In this document: in pieces, positions 24,180-33,760 of the stretch | Position numbering within the stretch: the stretch's first letter is position 1 | How the letters are laid out: each line of letters starts with the position of its first letter | Origin: UBA668 sp039796575 | GTDB lineage: Bacteria > Actinomycetota > Acidimicrobiia > Acidimicrobiales > Ilumatobacteraceae | DNA: 64,000 bases | Assembly: GCA_039796575.1 (NCBI GenBank) | Contig: JBDKJP010000079.1 | Span: forward strand, 4,362-68,361 | Direction: 5' to 3' | Position numbers and translations under genes: made by a program | Notes under the pieces: generated by a model | Database searches by the model: none | What the model was told of the DNA's origin: nothing | What the model saw: only the letters and a program-made list of their open reading frames with translations

Positions 24180-24938
24180 TCAGACGAGGCAGAGCTTCAG
24201 GTCGGCGACCTGCAGATGCCCCGCGGCGGCCTCGAGCTCGTCGTGCGTGGGCGGCACCAGTGCGGGCTCGTGGGGGCGTGCGCCGTGGGCACGGAAGGCG
24301 ATCATCTTCACCCGCATCGCGGGGTCGACGGAGGCCAGCCACTCGCCGGTGCGGCGCAGCAGCGCGGGGTCGTCGTTGACGCCCTTGAGGATGAGCAGGC
24401 GCACCTCGTACAGCAGGCCCATGCCGTGCAGCAGCTCGATGCTGTGCAGCACGGGTGCGTTCGACTGTCCGGTCATCTGCTGGTGGATGTCGGGGTCGAA
24501 GCACTTCAGGTCGATCATCGTGCCGTCGGTGAGGGGAGCGAGCCGGTGCCACGTGTCGTCGTCGAGCGAGCCGTTCGAGTCGACGAAGCAGCTCAGCCGG
24601 CCGAGGTCGGGGTCGGCCTTCACGGTGGAGAACAGGGCGTGCACGAAGTCGGGCTGCAGCGTGGCCTCGCCGCCCGACACGGTGATGCCGCCGAGGAACG
24701 GTGCGGCGCGGCGGATGCGTGGCAGCAGGTCGGCCACCGTGGTGCGGAAGTGCTCGCCGGTGGCGAGCGGGATGGTCTGCGGGTTGTGGCACGCGACGCA
24801 GTCGAAGTTGCAGCCCTGCAGGAACACGACGAACCGGTTGCCGGGGCCGTCGACGTTGCTGAACGTGATGGTGTCGGCGACGAAGCCACTGGTGGCCGCG
24901 GCGCCGGCGAACGCGGGGTCAGCGAGGGTCGCGCTCAT
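24180..24938 (-). CDS. yjjW: Radical SAM activating enzyme for the adjacent YjjI-like protein
   Basis: 252 residues. The cluster motif is CNFDCVACH (CxxxCxxC) in LQGCNFDCVACHNPQ, as in pyruvate formate-lyase activases. SAM-binding features are SGGEATLQPDF, DSNGSLDDD and MIDLKCFDPDIH. It generates the glycyl radical on its partner by reductive cleavage of SAM. Enterobacterial YjjW is longer, with an inserted ferredoxin-like domain of extra cysteines, which is absent here. The ATG lies inside the end of the yjjI-like gene (20-nt overlap), so the pair is translationally coupled. Confidence 0.85.
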   Translation of the reverse strand: MSATLADPAFAGAAATSGFVADTITFSNVDGPGNRFVVFLQGCNFDCVACHNPQTIPLATGEHFRTTVADLLPRIRRAAPFLGGITVSGGEATLQPDFVHALFSTVKADPDLGRLSCFVDSNGSLDDDTWHRLAPLTDGTMIDLKCFDPDIHQQMTGQSNAPVLHSIELLHGMGLLYEVRLLILKGVNDDPALLRRTGEWLASVDPAMRVKMIAFRAHGARPHEPALVPPTHDELEAAAGHLQVADLKLCLV

Positions 24939-26466
24939 GGCACCCGATGCGCTTCACGGCGCGTTGCGTGAGGTGGAAGTTCGCCTCCGCGCCGGCGGCG
25001 AGGTGGTCGCTCGAGTGGCGCGCCGCGCCGGTGGCACCGATGGCGGCGAGGTCGCTCTTGCGGACGAGGTAGCCGGTGATGCGGACGAACTCGTTGGAGT
25101 CGAGGTTGAACGTGAAGTCGCGCATGCCCTGACGGAAGGCGCCACGGATGATGTCGACCATGGCCTCGGGGTTGCGCACCGCGGTCTCGTCCATGTGGAA
25201 GATGTCGCTGATGCCCGACGCGAACAGGTGGTGGTGCGGGGCGCAGGTCTCGAGGTGGCGCAGCAGGTCGGGCTCGTCGCCGACCGGGATGCGGCACCCG
25301 GCGGTGACGCCCTCGTCGAGGTCGATGCCGCTCTGGCTGTGCAGGTAGCAGCGGCCGTCGCCGCCTTCGCAGTACGGCATCGGGCGCTCGGCCACCAGCG
25401 CGGCCACCCGTTCCACGAGGCGGACGGCGTAGGCGTTGGTGCGGCCGTCGTGCCCGTACCGGCCGTCGTGGCCGTCGTGCTGCATCAGCAGGTTCACGCA
25501 CTCGGCGAGGCCGAAGATGCCGAACATCGCGCTGAACCGGTCGATGTCGATGAAGCCCTCGACGGCCAGCCAGTGCGTCTCGTAGAAGCGCTGCTCCTCG
25601 ACGAGCGAGCGGATGCGGGCCTCGGCCAGTTCGGCGGTGAGCTCGACGTAGTGGGGGAGTGTGGTGTCGAGGAACTCGTCGGCCGATCCGGTGTGGCGCA
25701 GCGCGGCTTCCTTCAGGTTGAGGCGCACCAGGGTGTGGGCGCCGCCGCCGATCTTCAGCGAGTTGTAGCAACTGACCGCGGCGTACCGTTCGCCGTGGTC
25801 GCCGACCATCATCGGGTGGTTCACGAAGTGCGGCTTGCCGGTCTCGAACACGGTGCGCACGCCGTCGTCGACGAGCGAGTCGGGCGTGAGGTCGGGGTCG
25901 ACCTTCAGGGTGATGTTCGGCACGCTCTGGCGCAGGCTGCGCTCGACGCGGAAGATGCTGCGCGCGATGCGGCTGTCGTGCGGCCCGAGGTCGAGGTGCA
26001 CGAACGCGTCGGGGAGCATGCGGTCGATGCCGATCCAGAACCGGCGCAGCATGGTGTCGAGCTCGTCGTCGGACACGTCGTCGGTGACGAACGGGGCGAG
26101 CACCTTGTCGAGGTCGCCGAGGTACACGGGGTAGGTGGTCACGCTCGGCACGTTGGCGTACATCACCTGCAGGAACGCGAGCGCGTCGGCGAGGTTCGTG
26201 GGCGGTCGCAGTTCGAGGTACGACAGCCCCTGCCGGACCGCCTTCTCGTAGTCGGGGAGGATGTAGCGGGCGGTGAACGGTGCGTGCCCTTCGAACATGT
26301 CGCAGATCACCCGCTTGTCGAGTGCTTCCCGGCTTTCGGGCGACAGCGCCGGGTACGGCAGCGCCTCGGTGGCCAGCGTGGCCAACCGACGCAGCTTCTG
26401 GTCGTAGCTCAACGTGCCGTCCTGCACCAGCGTGCGGGCGCGTTCCTGGAACTCGTGCATCTCCAC
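24919..26466 (-). CDS. yjjI: YjjI-family glycyl radical enzyme
   Basis: 515 residues, close to E. coli YjjI (DUF3029). The C-terminal glycyl radical motif is VRITGYLVRKSDL, with Gly in RITGY. The likely active-site Cys is in YAAVSCYNSLKIGGGAHTLVRLNL. Other conserved stretches are YCEGGDGRCYLHSQSGIDLDEGVTAGCRIPVG and FASGISDIFHMDETAVRNPE. The reaction of YjjI is not established. Glycyl radicals are destroyed by oxygen, so its presence beside aerobic respiratory genes suggests use under low oxygen. GTG 26466 is used as start; ATG 26460 is an alternative. Confidence 0.88.
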   Translation of the reverse strand: MEMHEFQERARTLVQDGTLSYDQKLRRLATLATEALPYPALSPESREALDKRVICDMFEGHAPFTARYILPDYEKAVRQGLSYLELRPPTNLADALAFLQVMYANVPSVTTYPVYLGDLDKVLAPFVTDDVSDDELDTMLRRFWIGIDRMLPDAFVHLDLGPHDSRIARSIFRVERSLRQSVPNITLKVDPDLTPDSLVDDGVRTVFETGKPHFVNHPMMVGDHGERYAAVSCYNSLKIGGGAHTLVRLNLKEAALRHTGSADEFLDTTLPHYVELTAELAEARIRSLVEEQRFYETHWLAVEGFIDIDRFSAMFGIFGLAECVNLLMQHDGHDGRYGHDGRTNAYAVRLVERVAALVAERPMPYCEGGDGRCYLHSQSGIDLDEGVTAGCRIPVGDEPDLLRHLETCAPHHHLFASGISDIFHMDETAVRNPEAMVDIIRGAFRQGMRDFTFNLDSNEFVRITGYLVRKSDLAAIGATGAARHSSDHLAAGAEANFHLTQRAVKRIGCHERDPR

Positions 26467-26662
26467 GTCGTCAGTGTGCGACCGGGCGCGGCCGGGTGGC
26501 TAGGGCCGTTCGTCCGGTCCCGCGCCCCACGTTGGGTGGTCCTACGACGCAAAGAGTGAAGATTTCGGCCCGCAGGACTGGACGCATCGCGGTCCGTCCG
26601 CGATCGTCAGGAGGCGGGGCAACGGGAGGCTCCGCACCTGGGTAGGAAAGCGGGAGCATCAC

Positions 26663-28243
26663 ATGGTCGCTGTGTCGCGGCGCGGGTTCATCCTCGGAGC
26701 GGTGGCTGCCGGGGCGGCGACGGCGGTGCCGTTGGCGCTGCCCCAGGCGGTGCAGTCGGGCTCGCCCGAACCGATGCCGAGCCGTCGGCTGCCGAAGCCG
26801 TTCCAACGTCCGCTGCCGATCGTGCCCGACGCGGTGCCCGTGGCGCGCACGCCGAACACCGACTACTACGTGCTGCGGATGCGGCCGTTCGAGGCAGAGA
26901 TCGTGCCGGGCTTCCGCACGTCGATGTGGGGGTACGACGGCATCGCGCCCGGTCCCACCATCCGCACCACCCGCGGCCGGAAGGTGGTGGCGCGGTTCAT
27001 CAACGAGCTGCCCGGATTCCACCCGTCGCTCGGCTACGCGACGTACACGTCGGTGCACCTGCACGGCGGCATGTCGCGGCCGCAGTACGACGGGTACGCG
27101 AGCGACGTCATCCAACCGGCGCAGTACAAGGACTACCGGTGGGACAACAACGAGTGCAGCCGCTCGCTCTGGTACCACGACCATGCGGTCCACCACACCT
27201 GGACCAATGTCGCGATGGGGCTCGCGGGCCGCTACCTGATCGACGACCCCGACGACGCGAAGTTCCATCTGCCGACCGGTCAGTACGACGTGTCGCTGCA
27301 CATCAGCGACGCGATGTTCCAGGCCGACGGTCAGCTGTACCTGGCCATCGACGACACGAAGGGCTACTGGGGTGACGTCGTCACCGTGAACGGCGCGCCG
27401 TGGCCGAACATGCGCGTGCAACGCCGCAAGTACCGCTTCCGCCTCGTCAACGGTTGCGTGGCGCGATCGATGGTGCTGCGCCTCTCCACGGGCGACGCGT
27501 TCCAGGTGATCGCCACCGACGCCGGCCTGATGCCCGCACCGGCCACGACCACGAGGATGCGCTTCCACAACGGTGAGCGCTACGACATCGTCATCGACTT
27601 CGCGAAGTACACGCCCGGCACGCGGGTGGTGCTGCGCAACAACAGCTTCGACTACAACGACGACTACACGCACACCGACAAGGTGATGGCGTTCGACGTG
27701 ACCGACGACCCGTTCGACCCGAGCAACGACCAGGTGCCCTCCGCGCTGCGCCCGGAGAACGAGATCGCGACGCGGCCCGTGCCGAAGGACGTGAAGGCGC
27801 GTCGCTTCCGCACCGAACGGCAGGGCGGCGAGTGGACGGTGAACGGGTACACCTGGAACGACGTCATCGACAGCAACTACCAGCTCGTCGCGGCCACGCC
27901 GATGGTGGGCGACGTCGAGCTGTGGGAGTTCCACAACAGCTCCGGCGGATGGACCCACCCGATGCACGTGCACGGCGTCGACGGTCGGCTCGTCAGCCGC
28001 AACGGTGTGGCGCCGTTCCCGTACGAACGTGGGCCGAAGGACACGTACTTCGTCGGCACCAACGAGACGCTGCGGGTGCTGATGAAGTTCGAGCACGCCG
28101 GCAAGTACATGATCCACTGCCACAACGGTGTGCACGAGGACCACGACATGATGGTGCAGTACGAGACGGTCGACCCGAGCGACGTGCCGGCCGACGACCC
28201 GTTCGACGCGCGCGCCGCCGACTACACGGGCCAGGAGCTCTGA
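26663..28243 (+). CDS. Tat-exported multicopper oxidase
   Basis: 526 residues with a twin-arginine signal (SRRGFILGAVAAG) followed by three cupredoxin-like domains. All four copper-ligand motifs are present: HLHGG and WYHDHAVHHTW in domain 1, HPMHVHG and HCHNGVHEDHDMM in domain 3. The Cys of HCHNGVHEDHDM binds type 1 copper, with Met as axial ligand. Such enzymes couple substrate oxidation (phenols, Mn2+, Cu+ or Fe2+) to reduction of O2 to water outside the membrane. Substrate is not determined. GGGAG lies 6 nt before ATG. It is divergent from yjjI with a 196-nt gap. Confidence 0.92.
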   Translation: MVAVSRRGFILGAVAAGAATAVPLALPQAVQSGSPEPMPSRRLPKPFQRPLPIVPDAVPVARTPNTDYYVLRMRPFEAEIVPGFRTSMWGYDGIAPGPTIRTTRGRKVVARFINELPGFHPSLGYATYTSVHLHGGMSRPQYDGYASDVIQPAQYKDYRWDNNECSRSLWYHDHAVHHTWTNVAMGLAGRYLIDDPDDAKFHLPTGQYDVSLHISDAMFQADGQLYLAIDDTKGYWGDVVTVNGAPWPNMRVQRRKYRFRLVNGCVARSMVLRLSTGDAFQVIATDAGLMPAPATTTRMRFHNGERYDIVIDFAKYTPGTRVVLRNNSFDYNDDYTHTDKVMAFDVTDDPFDPSNDQVPSALRPENEIATRPVPKDVKARRFRTERQGGEWTVNGYTWNDVIDSNYQLVAATPMVGDVELWEFHNSSGGWTHPMHVHGVDGRLVSRNGVAPFPYERGPKDTYFVGTNETLRVLMKFEHAGKYMIHCHNGVHEDHDMMVQYETVDPSDVPADDPFDARAADYTGQEL

Positions 28244-28268
28244 CGACGGCGACGACCCGGCACTGCGC

Positions 28269-29087
28269 TCAGGCGCGGTGCGTGGGGAACCACATCGTGG
28301 CGAAGTCGACCAGGGCGCGCATCGGCATCAGCCGCGCCTGACCACCGGCGTTGCCCACGGGGCCCACGGTCTCGAGCCCGGTGGCCGCGAACGCGGCACC
28401 GAGCGCTTCGAAGTCGTCGGTGTCGCCGTCGAGCTCGTCGTACTCCACCCAGCACCGTTGCCCGTCGACGAGCACCGCGGAGCCCTGGCGGACGAACCGC
28501 TTCGACGGCCAGTCGGCCCGGTGCTCGGCGAGGTGCAGCGACGTGTTGTTCGCATGGCCGACGCCGAGCAGCAGCACCTTCGCGTCGAGCTCGTACAGCC
28601 GCCCGAGCGGCGACTCGTCGCCCATGCCGCGGTCGAACGGATGGTGGTCGGTGACGGTGCGCGCCTGCGGTCCGATGGCCATGTGCGACACGTTCGGGTG
28701 CGCGCTCCGCAGCGTGCCCGGATGGCGCAGCAGCACCTCGGCCGCGGCGCCCATCGCGTGCATCGGGGTGAGCGCCGGATGGAAGGCCGGGACGTGGTCG
28801 CGGATGACCGGCCACCACTCCTCGGGCACGGGCGGGTTCGACCAGCGCGACGGCTCGGACCGGTCGGAGCTGTGCGCCGGCATGGTGAGCGTGCCTTCGG
28901 GGCCGACGGCGTCGAGCAGCGCGTCGACCACGGTCTGGGCGCCGCCCACCACCCAGCCGAGCGCCGACATCGAGGTGTGCACCACCAGGACGTCGCCCGC
29001 GGCGACGCCGAGGGCGCGCAGGTCGGCGGTGAGGCTCGTGCGGGTCGCGGGTGCCGTGGTGGCGGCGATGATCTCCCGTTCGGACAC
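28269..29087 (-). CDS. AAC(3)-like N-acetyltransferase
   Basis: 272 residues of the antibiotic_NAT family (aminoglycoside 3-N-acetyltransferase fold). Landmarks are DVLVVHTSMSALGWVVGGAQTVVDALL at the N-terminus, GTLTMPAHSSD, and the acetyl-CoA and active-site His region SAHPNVSHMAIGP, plus LLLGVGHANNTSLHLAEHRADWP. Environmental members often act on other amines, so resistance must not be assumed. The GTG start at 29087 has TACCGT 7 nt upstream. It is convergent with the multicopper oxidase and divergent from lhr. Confidence 0.85.
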   Translation of the reverse strand: MSEREIIAATTAPATRTSLTADLRALGVAAGDVLVVHTSMSALGWVVGGAQTVVDALLDAVGPEGTLTMPAHSSDRSEPSRWSNPPVPEEWWPVIRDHVPAFHPALTPMHAMGAAAEVLLRHPGTLRSAHPNVSHMAIGPQARTVTDHHPFDRGMGDESPLGRLYELDAKVLLLGVGHANNTSLHLAEHRADWPSKRFVRQGSAVLVDGQRCWVEYDELDGDTDDFEALGAAFAATGLETVGPVGNAGGQARLMPMRALVDFATMWFPTHRA

Positions 29088-29094
29088 GAGGGCC

Positions 29095-29100
29095 ACGGTA
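29095..29100 (-). promoter_or_regulatory. -10-like hexamer for the AAC(3)-like gene
   Basis: TACCGT on the minus strand ends 7 nt before GTG 29087, leaderless spacing. Confidence 0.45.
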
Positions 29101-29131
29101 GCCGGACCCCGTCGGGGGTCGTCGACCGCGC

Positions 29132-29206
29132 AACTGGCGGCGCTTCGTCCCGGATTCCGGGACGCAGCACGCCCAGAAGCCGAAGTGGGACGGATCACGC
29201 CCAGAA
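29132..29206 (-). repeat. Family A structured element, copy 2 (75 nt, reverse orientation)
   Basis: In reverse orientation: a hairpin (29132-29178) whose outer left arm has decayed, then spacer GCCGAAGT (29179-29186, the complement of ACTTCGGC), then the single 20-nt arm 29187-29206. It sits between two divergent promoters, not after a gene, which argues against a simple terminator role. Confidence 0.85.
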
Positions 29207-29235
29207 GCCGGGGTGACCGCGTGACACCCCTGGCG

Positions 29236-29241
29236 TAGCCT
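29236..29241 (+). promoter_or_regulatory. -10-like hexamer for lhr
   Basis: TAGCCT ends 7 nt before ATG 29249, leaderless spacing. Confidence 0.5.
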
Positions 29242-29248
29242 GCCCGGC

Positions 29249-32200
29249 ATGGCCGACCACCCCGTGCTCCAGGGCTTCTCGCCCGCCGTGCGCGAGTGGT
29301 TCTCGGCGTCGTTCCCCGAGCCGACGCCCCCGCAGGTGCAGGGCTGGCCGGCCATCCGCAGCGGCGCCCACAGCCTGGTCTGCGCACCCACCGGCAGCGG
29401 CAAGACCCTCACGGCGTTCCTCAGCTCCATCGACCGGTTGGTCACCCCCGTCGAGGGCGAGCCCATCGACCCGAAGGCGCGCACCCGGGTGCTCTACATC
29501 TCGCCGTTGCGGGCCCTCGCCTTCGACGTGGAGAAGAACCTCCGCTCGCCGCTCATGGGCATCCGCCTCGCGGCCGAGCGCCTGGGCGTGCCGTTCGTCG
29601 AGCCCAGCGTCGCCATGCGCACCGGCGACACCAGCCCGAAGGACCGTCAGGCGTTGCAGCGTCGGCCAGTCGACCTGCTCATCACCACGCCCGAGAGCCT
29701 ATACCTCATGCTCACCAGCGAGGTGCGCAGCACGCTGGTCAACGTCGACACGGTCATCATCGACGAGATCCACGCGATGGCCACCACCAAGCGCGGCGCC
29801 CACCTCATGCTCAGCCTCGAACGGCTCGAAGCCGTCACGAAGCGGCCGCCGCAGCGCATCGGCCTCAGCGCCACGCAGCGTCCGCTCGAGGAGATCGCGC
29901 ACTTCCTCGGCGGGCACGGTGCCGACGGTCGGCAGCGCCCGGTCACCATCGTCGACGCCGGGGTGCGCAAGCCGCTCGAGGTCGAGGTCGTCGTGCCGGT
30001 GGAGGACATGGGCGCCATGGGGCAGGTGGTGCAGGAGCTGCGCAGCGGCCCGGCATCGGCCGCGATGCAGGGGCAGCGCAGCAGCATCTGGCCCAGCATC
30101 TACCCGCGCATCCTGCAGCAGGTGCTCGCGCACCGCAGCACCATCATCTTCTGCAACGCCCGCCGGCAGGCCGAGCGGCTCGCGGCCCGGCTCAACGAGC
30201 TCGCCGCCGACGAGGGCATCGAGGGCGAGCTGGTGAAGGCGCACCACGGGTCGCTGGCCCGCGAGCAGCGCGTCACCATCGAGGACGAGCTCAAGCGCGG
30301 CGAGCTGCGCGCCATCGTGGCCACCTCCAGCCTCGAGCTCGGCATCGACATGGGGGCGGTCGACCTGGTGGTGCAGGTCGAGTCACCGGGCGCCGTGTCG
30401 CGCGGGCTGCAGCGCATCGGCCGTGCGGGGCACAGCGTCGGCGAGCCCAGCAAGGGCACGCTCTACCCGAAGCACCGCGGCGACCTGCTCGAGGCCGCAG
30501 TGGTCACGCGCCGCATGCACGAGGGCCTCATCGAGACCTCGCGCTTCCTGCGCAACCCGCTCGACGTGCTGGCCCAGCAGATCGTGGCGCACGTGAGCAT
30601 GTACCCCGACTGCTCGGTCGAGTCCGTCGCCACGCTCGTGCGCGGCGCGTCGTGCTTCGCCGAGCTCAGCGACGACCTGTTGCTGCACGTGCTCGACCTG
30701 CTCGCCGGCCGCTACCCGAGCGACGAGTTCAACGAGCTGCGGCCGCGCATCGTGTGGGACCGCGTCAACGGCACGCTGCGTGCCCGCGACGGCAGCAAGC
30801 GCCTGGCCATCACCAGCGGCGGCACCATCCCCGACCGCGGGTTGTTCGGGGTGTTCCTGCCCGACGGCACCCGCGTCGGCGAGCTCGACGAGGAGATGGT
30901 GTACGAGAGCCGTCCGGGTGAGACGTTCCTGCTGGGCGCCAGCACGTGGCGCATCGAGGACATCACGTTCGAGCGCGTGGTGGTCACGCCTGCGCCGGGG
31001 CAGCCGGGGAAGATGCCGTTCTGGCACGGCGACCGTCCGGGTCGCCCGCTCGAGCTCGGTCGGGCGCTGGGTGCCTTCCAGCGCGAGGTGCGCGCCATGC
31101 CCGGCGACACCGCGCTCGAGCAGTTGATGCAGCAGTACTCGCTCGACGCCTGGGCCGCCAGCAACGTGCTGCTCTATCTCGACGAGCAGGCGCAGTCCAC
31201 CGGGGTGGTGCCCGACGATCGCACGGTCGTGGTCGAGCGGTTCCGCGACGAGATCGGCGACTGGCGGGTCTGCATCCTCAGCCCGTTCGGCACGCCGGTG
31301 CACGCGCCCTGGGCCATGGCCATCCAACGGCGGCTCAACGAGCGGTTCGACATCCCGGTCGAGATCATGTGGACCGACGACGGCATCGTGCTGCGCCTGC
31401 CCGAGGCCGCCGACGAGCTGCCGCTGGCCGATCTGATCATCGACCCCGACGACATCGACGACCTCGTCATGGAGGCGCTGCCGCAGACGTCGCTGTTCGC
31501 CGCCCGCTTCCGTGAGTGCGCGGCGCGTGCGCTGCTGCTGCCTCGCCGCCGGCCCGATCGGCGCACTCCGCTCTGGCAGCAGCGCCAGCGTGCGGCCGAC
31601 CTGCTCGGCGTGGCGTCGAAGCACCCGACGTTCCCCATCCTGCTCGAGACTTCCCGGGAGTGCCTGCAGGACGTGTTCGACCTGCCGGCGCTGCGCGAGG
31701 TGCTCGGGCAGTTGCGCAATCGCACGGTGCGGGTGGTCACGGTCGACACCGCGAAGGCGTCACCGTTCGCGCAGAGCCTGCTGTTCAACTGGATCGCCGC
31801 GTACATGTACGAGGGCGACGCGCCGATGGCCGAGCGCCGTGCTGCGGCGCTGGCACTCGATCGCGACCTGTTGCGCGACCTGCTCGGTGCCGAGGAGCTG
31901 CGCGAGCTGCTCGACCCGGGTGCGCTGGCCGACATCGAGCTCGAGCTGCAGTTGCTGGCCGATGGTCGTCGGGCCCGTTCGGCCGACGAGCTGCACGACG
32001 TGTTGCGCCGTGTGGGCGACCTGTCGGCGGAGGAGGTCGACCTGCGGTGCGAGGGTGCCGACGGTGCGGTCTGGCTCGAGCAGCTGGCGCACGAGCGGCG
32101 TGCCATCACGGTCGCGGTGGCCGGTGCGACGCGCTGGATCGCGGCCGACGACGCGGCGCGCTACCGCGACGCACTGGGCTGCAACGTGCCGCTCGGGCTG

Positions 32201-33739
32201 CCCCGCGCGTTCACCGAGCCCGTGCCGCACCCGCTCGAGTCGTTGGTCGCACGGTTCGCCCGCACCCACGGCCCGTTCGTGGTCGACGACCTCGCCACTC
32301 GGTTCGGCATCTCGCCCGAGCGGGCCACGGGCGCGCTGGCCGCGCTCGAGGCCGACGACCGTGTGGTGCGCGGCGAGTTCCGTCCAGGTGGCTCGGGGCG
32401 CGAGTGGTGCGACGCCGACGTGCTGCGCCAGATCCGTCGCCGCTCGCTCGCGGCGCTGCGCCGCGAGGTCGAGCCGGTCGACCAGGAGGCGTACGCGCGC
32501 TTCCTGCAGGCGTGGCACGGTGTGGGCAGCGATCGCCGCGGCCTCGAGTCGTTGGTCGAGGCGCTCGGGCAGTTGCAGGGCTCGGCCATGGTGGCCAGCG
32601 CCGTCGAGACCGAGGTGCTGCCGCAGCGGTTGCGCAGCTACCGGCCCTCCGACCTCGACGAGCTGTGCACGTCGGGTGAGGTGGTGTGGGTGGGAGTCGG
32701 TGCCATCGGCGCGGCCGACGGCAGGGTGCGGCTGTGCTTCGCCGACCAGCTGCCGGTGCTGGCGGCCGGCTGGGAGGCCGTCGAGCCGCCGTCGGGGGCG
32801 TTGCACGACGCCATCCGCACGCACCTGTCCTCCCGTGGCGCCAGTTTCTGGGGCGGGTTGCGAGCCGCGGCACCGGAGGCCACCGACCTCGAGCTGCTCG
32901 CCGCGCTCTGGGACCTGGTGTGGGCAGGCGAGGTCACCAACGACTCGCTCGCGCCGCTCCGCACCATGTTGTCGTCGAAGGGGCTCGGCAACAAGGGCAA
33001 CGCCCGTGCACCGCTCACCCGGTCGCGCCCGCGACCGGGCCGTCTCAACCGCATCGGACCACCGATGGGCGCGGGCCGTTGGAGCCTCGTCGCGCCGCTG
33101 CTCGAACCGGCGCCCACCTCCACCGAGTCCGCGCACGCCACGGCGCTGCAACTGCTCGAGCGGTACGGCGTGGTCACCCGGGAGGCCGTGCTCGCCGAGG
33201 GCGTGGTCGGCGGCTACGCATCGGTGTACGGCGTGCTGAAGATGCTCGAGGAGCGCGGCCAGGTGCGCCGCGGCTACTTCGTCGCCGGGCTCGGTGCCGC
33301 ACAGTTCGGCCTGCCGGGCGCGGTCGACCGGTTGCGGTCGGCCCGCGACGTGCCCGATGCCGACCTGCACCCCGACGAGGTGGCGCCGCCGGTGGTGCTG
33401 GCCGTCACCGACCCCGCGCAGCCCTACGGTGCGGCCATCGCCTGGCCGCCCTCACCGGGCCGCCCGGCCCGCACCGCCGGTGCGTCGGTGGTGCTGCGCG
33501 CCGGTGTGCCGCTGGTGTGGTTCGACCGCCGTTCGCACCACCTGGTCACGTTCCCGGCCGCCGACACCGACCCGTCGTGGGCCGAGTCGTTGGCGGCGTT
33601 GGTGAAGGACGGCCGGGCGCGCAGCATCGAGGTGCGCAAGGTGAACGGCGAGCCCATCACGCCCTCGTCGGCGTGGGCCGCGGCGCTGCAGTCGGCAGGG
33701 TTCGTGGAGGGCTACCGCGGGTGGGTGGCCCGGGCCTGA
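29249..33739 (+). CDS. lhr: Lhr-family ATP-dependent helicase (long form)
   Basis: 1496 residues, the size of bacterial full-length Lhr. The N-terminal SF2 core has Walker A CAPTGSGKTLTAFL near residue 47, motif II VIIDEIHAMATTKRG, motif III GLSATQRPLEEIA, motif V ATSSLELGIDMGAVDLVVQVESP and motif VI RGLQRIGRAGHSVG. A winged-helix and beta-barrel Lhr-core region follows, then a long C-terminal region of winged-helix repeats (about 900-1496). It translocates 3'-5' on single-stranded DNA and unwinds RNA:DNA hybrids in DNA repair. It stands alone on the plus strand and ends before a convergent TetR gene. Confidence 0.95.
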   Translation: MADHPVLQGFSPAVREWFSASFPEPTPPQVQGWPAIRSGAHSLVCAPTGSGKTLTAFLSSIDRLVTPVEGEPIDPKARTRVLYISPLRALAFDVEKNLRSPLMGIRLAAERLGVPFVEPSVAMRTGDTSPKDRQALQRRPVDLLITTPESLYLMLTSEVRSTLVNVDTVIIDEIHAMATTKRGAHLMLSLERLEAVTKRPPQRIGLSATQRPLEEIAHFLGGHGADGRQRPVTIVDAGVRKPLEVEVVVPVEDMGAMGQVVQELRSGPASAAMQGQRSSIWPSIYPRILQQVLAHRSTIIFCNARRQAERLAARLNELAADEGIEGELVKAHHGSLAREQRVTIEDELKRGELRAIVATSSLELGIDMGAVDLVVQVESPGAVSRGLQRIGRAGHSVGEPSKGTLYPKHRGDLLEAAVVTRRMHEGLIETSRFLRNPLDVLAQQIVAHVSMYPDCSVESVATLVRGASCFAELSDDLLLHVLDLLAGRYPSDEFNELRPRIVWDRVNGTLRARDGSKRLAITSGGTIPDRGLFGVFLPDGTRVGELDEEMVYESRPGETFLLGASTWRIEDITFERVVVTPAPGQPGKMPFWHGDRPGRPLELGRALGAFQREVRAMPGDTALEQLMQQYSLDAWAASNVLLYLDEQAQSTGVVPDDRTVVVERFRDEIGDWRVCILSPFGTPVHAPWAMAIQRRLNERFDIPVEIMWTDDGIVLRLPEAADELPLADLIIDPDDIDDLVMEALPQTSLFAARFRECAARALLLPRRRPDRRTPLWQQRQRAADLLGVASKHPTFPILLETSRECLQDVFDLPALREVLGQLRNRTVRVVTVDTAKASPFAQSLLFNWIAAYMYEGDAPMAERRAAALALDRDLLRDLLGAEELRELLDPGALADIELELQLLADGRRARSADELHDVLRRVGDLSAEEVDLRCEGADGAVWLEQLAHERRAITVAVAGATRWIAADDAARYRDALGCNVPLGLPRAFTEPVPHPLESLVARFARTHGPFVVDDLATRFGISPERATGALAALEADDRVVRGEFRPGGSGREWCDADVLRQIRRRSLAALRREVEPVDQEAYARFLQAWHGVGSDRRGLESLVEALGQLQGSAMVASAVETEVLPQRLRSYRPSDLDELCTSGEVVWVGVGAIGAADGRVRLCFADQLPVLAAGWEAVEPPSGALHDAIRTHLSSRGASFWGGLRAAAPEATDLELLAALWDLVWAGEVTNDSLAPLRTMLSSKGLGNKGNARAPLTRSRPRPGRLNRIGPPMGAGRWSLVAPLLEPAPTSTESAHATALQLLERYGVVTREAVLAEGVVGGYASVYGVLKMLEERGQVRRGYFVAGLGAAQFGLPGAVDRLRSARDVPDADLHPDEVAPPVVLAVTDPAQPYGAAIAWPPSPGRPARTAGASVVLRAGVPLVWFDRRSHHLVTFPAADTDPSWAESLAALVKDGRARSIEVRKVNGEPITPSSAWAAALQSAGFVEGYRGWVARA

Positions 33740-33760
33740 CGGCGTGGCGGTGCGCCGGGC

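Noticed and set aside
28269..29087. Acquired aminoglycoside resistance gene
   Set aside because: The fold fits AAC(3), but there is no mobile element and composition matches the neighbours; it looks like a resident acetyltransferase of unknown substrate.
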